Assembly (NCBI GenBank): GCA_049964535.1
Contig: JBMFXG010000183.1
Location: forward strand, 1 to 5,002
Reading direction: 5' to 3'
DNA length: 5,002 nt
Source of the DNA: JAJYZP01 sp049964535
GTDB taxonomy: Bacteria; Actinomycetota; Acidimicrobiia; Acidimicrobiales; Acidimicrobiaceae
Position 1 is the stretch's first letter. Every line of letters begins with the position of its first letter. Positions 4,833 to 5,002 of the stretch are shown here, in pieces. The notes beneath the pieces are model-generated. The model was not told the DNA's origin and searched no databases. It saw only the letters and a program-made list of their open reading frames with translations. The position numbers and the translations under genes are program-made.

Positions 4833-5002
4833 CTAGACATAGCTCGTCCGTTCCTCTCGAGTTCGTTGCTCAGAGGCATCGAAGATAGGGTCACCGACCT
4901 TTTGAATTTTCAAGAGGTTCGTCGTGCCGCTCACCCCAAAGGGCAGGCCGGCAACGAGCAGAACAAGGTCGCCCGCCGCTACGAGACCGAGGCTGACCGC
5001 TC
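4833..5002 (-). CDS. pyk: Pyruvate kinase, C-terminal end (N-terminus beyond window edge)
   Basis: The minus-strand frame entering at the right edge gives 55 complete codons ending in a TAG at 4833-4835. The translation contains LGLVAAGDLVLLVAG (about residues 4-18) followed by LPFGVSGTTNLLKI. The GD-V---AG-P-GVSGTTNL-K pattern is the last strand-loop-strand of the pyruvate kinase C-terminal domain, the region that binds allosteric effectors in regulated forms. Pyruvate kinase transfers phosphate from phosphoenolpyruvate to ADP in the last step of glycolysis. The catalytic barrel lies outside the window, so activity cannot be judged. After the conserved KI-KV there is a polar tail of about 20 residues (GDPIF, then many R and E), somewhat longer than the minimal family end. 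A small hairpin, CCATC (4819-4823) with GATGG (4828-4832), abuts the stop codon. The family call is firm despite the short length. Confidence 0.93.
   Translation of the reverse strand, partial: AVSLGLVAAGDLVLLVAGLPFGVSGTTNLLKIQKVGDPIFDASEQRTREERTSYV

Overview
The window looks like chromosomal DNA from a moderately GC-rich bacterium (mid-50s % GC by eye), most likely an actinobacterium. The evidence is frequent GTG starts with purine-rich ribosome binding sites, and an exonuclease and a membrane protein that resemble actinobacterial families. The mid-50s GC would suit an Acidimicrobiia-like lineage, but that placement is an inference and not proven by any marker here.

Layout, left to right. 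(1) 1-516, minus strand: the N-terminal 172 codons of a multi-pass membrane protein of unknown function, cut by the window edge. (2) 517-942: a gap with no convincing gene; it holds one strong hairpin and a possible decayed ORF. (3) 943-1686, plus: a stand-alone DEDDh (DnaQ-like) 3'-5' exonuclease. (4) 1687-1801: a short convergent gap. (5) 1802-2608, minus: a HAD-superfamily phosphatase. (6) 2612-2923: a divergent intergenic region with three inverted repeats, two of them operator-like. (7) 2924-3406, plus: a Prx5-type peroxiredoxin. (8) 3407-3495: a convergent gap almost filled by a nested inverted-repeat structure. (9) 3496-4104, minus: bioY, the substrate-binding component of a biotin ECF transporter, with a 9-bp perfect dyad just upstream. 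(10) 4105-4832: a 728-base gap without a supportable gene. (11) 4833-5002, minus: the C-terminal end of pyruvate kinase.

The genes are housekeeping or accessory metabolism (DNA exonuclease, phosphatase, peroxide defence, vitamin uptake, glycolysis). They do not form one operon: strands alternate and every gene is separated by noncoding DNA. About a third of the window is noncoding, which is high for a bacterium, and most of the less-explained signal lies in perfect inverted repeats in those gaps. I found no CRISPR array, transposase, tRNA or rRNA, and no evidence of a novel multi-gene system.
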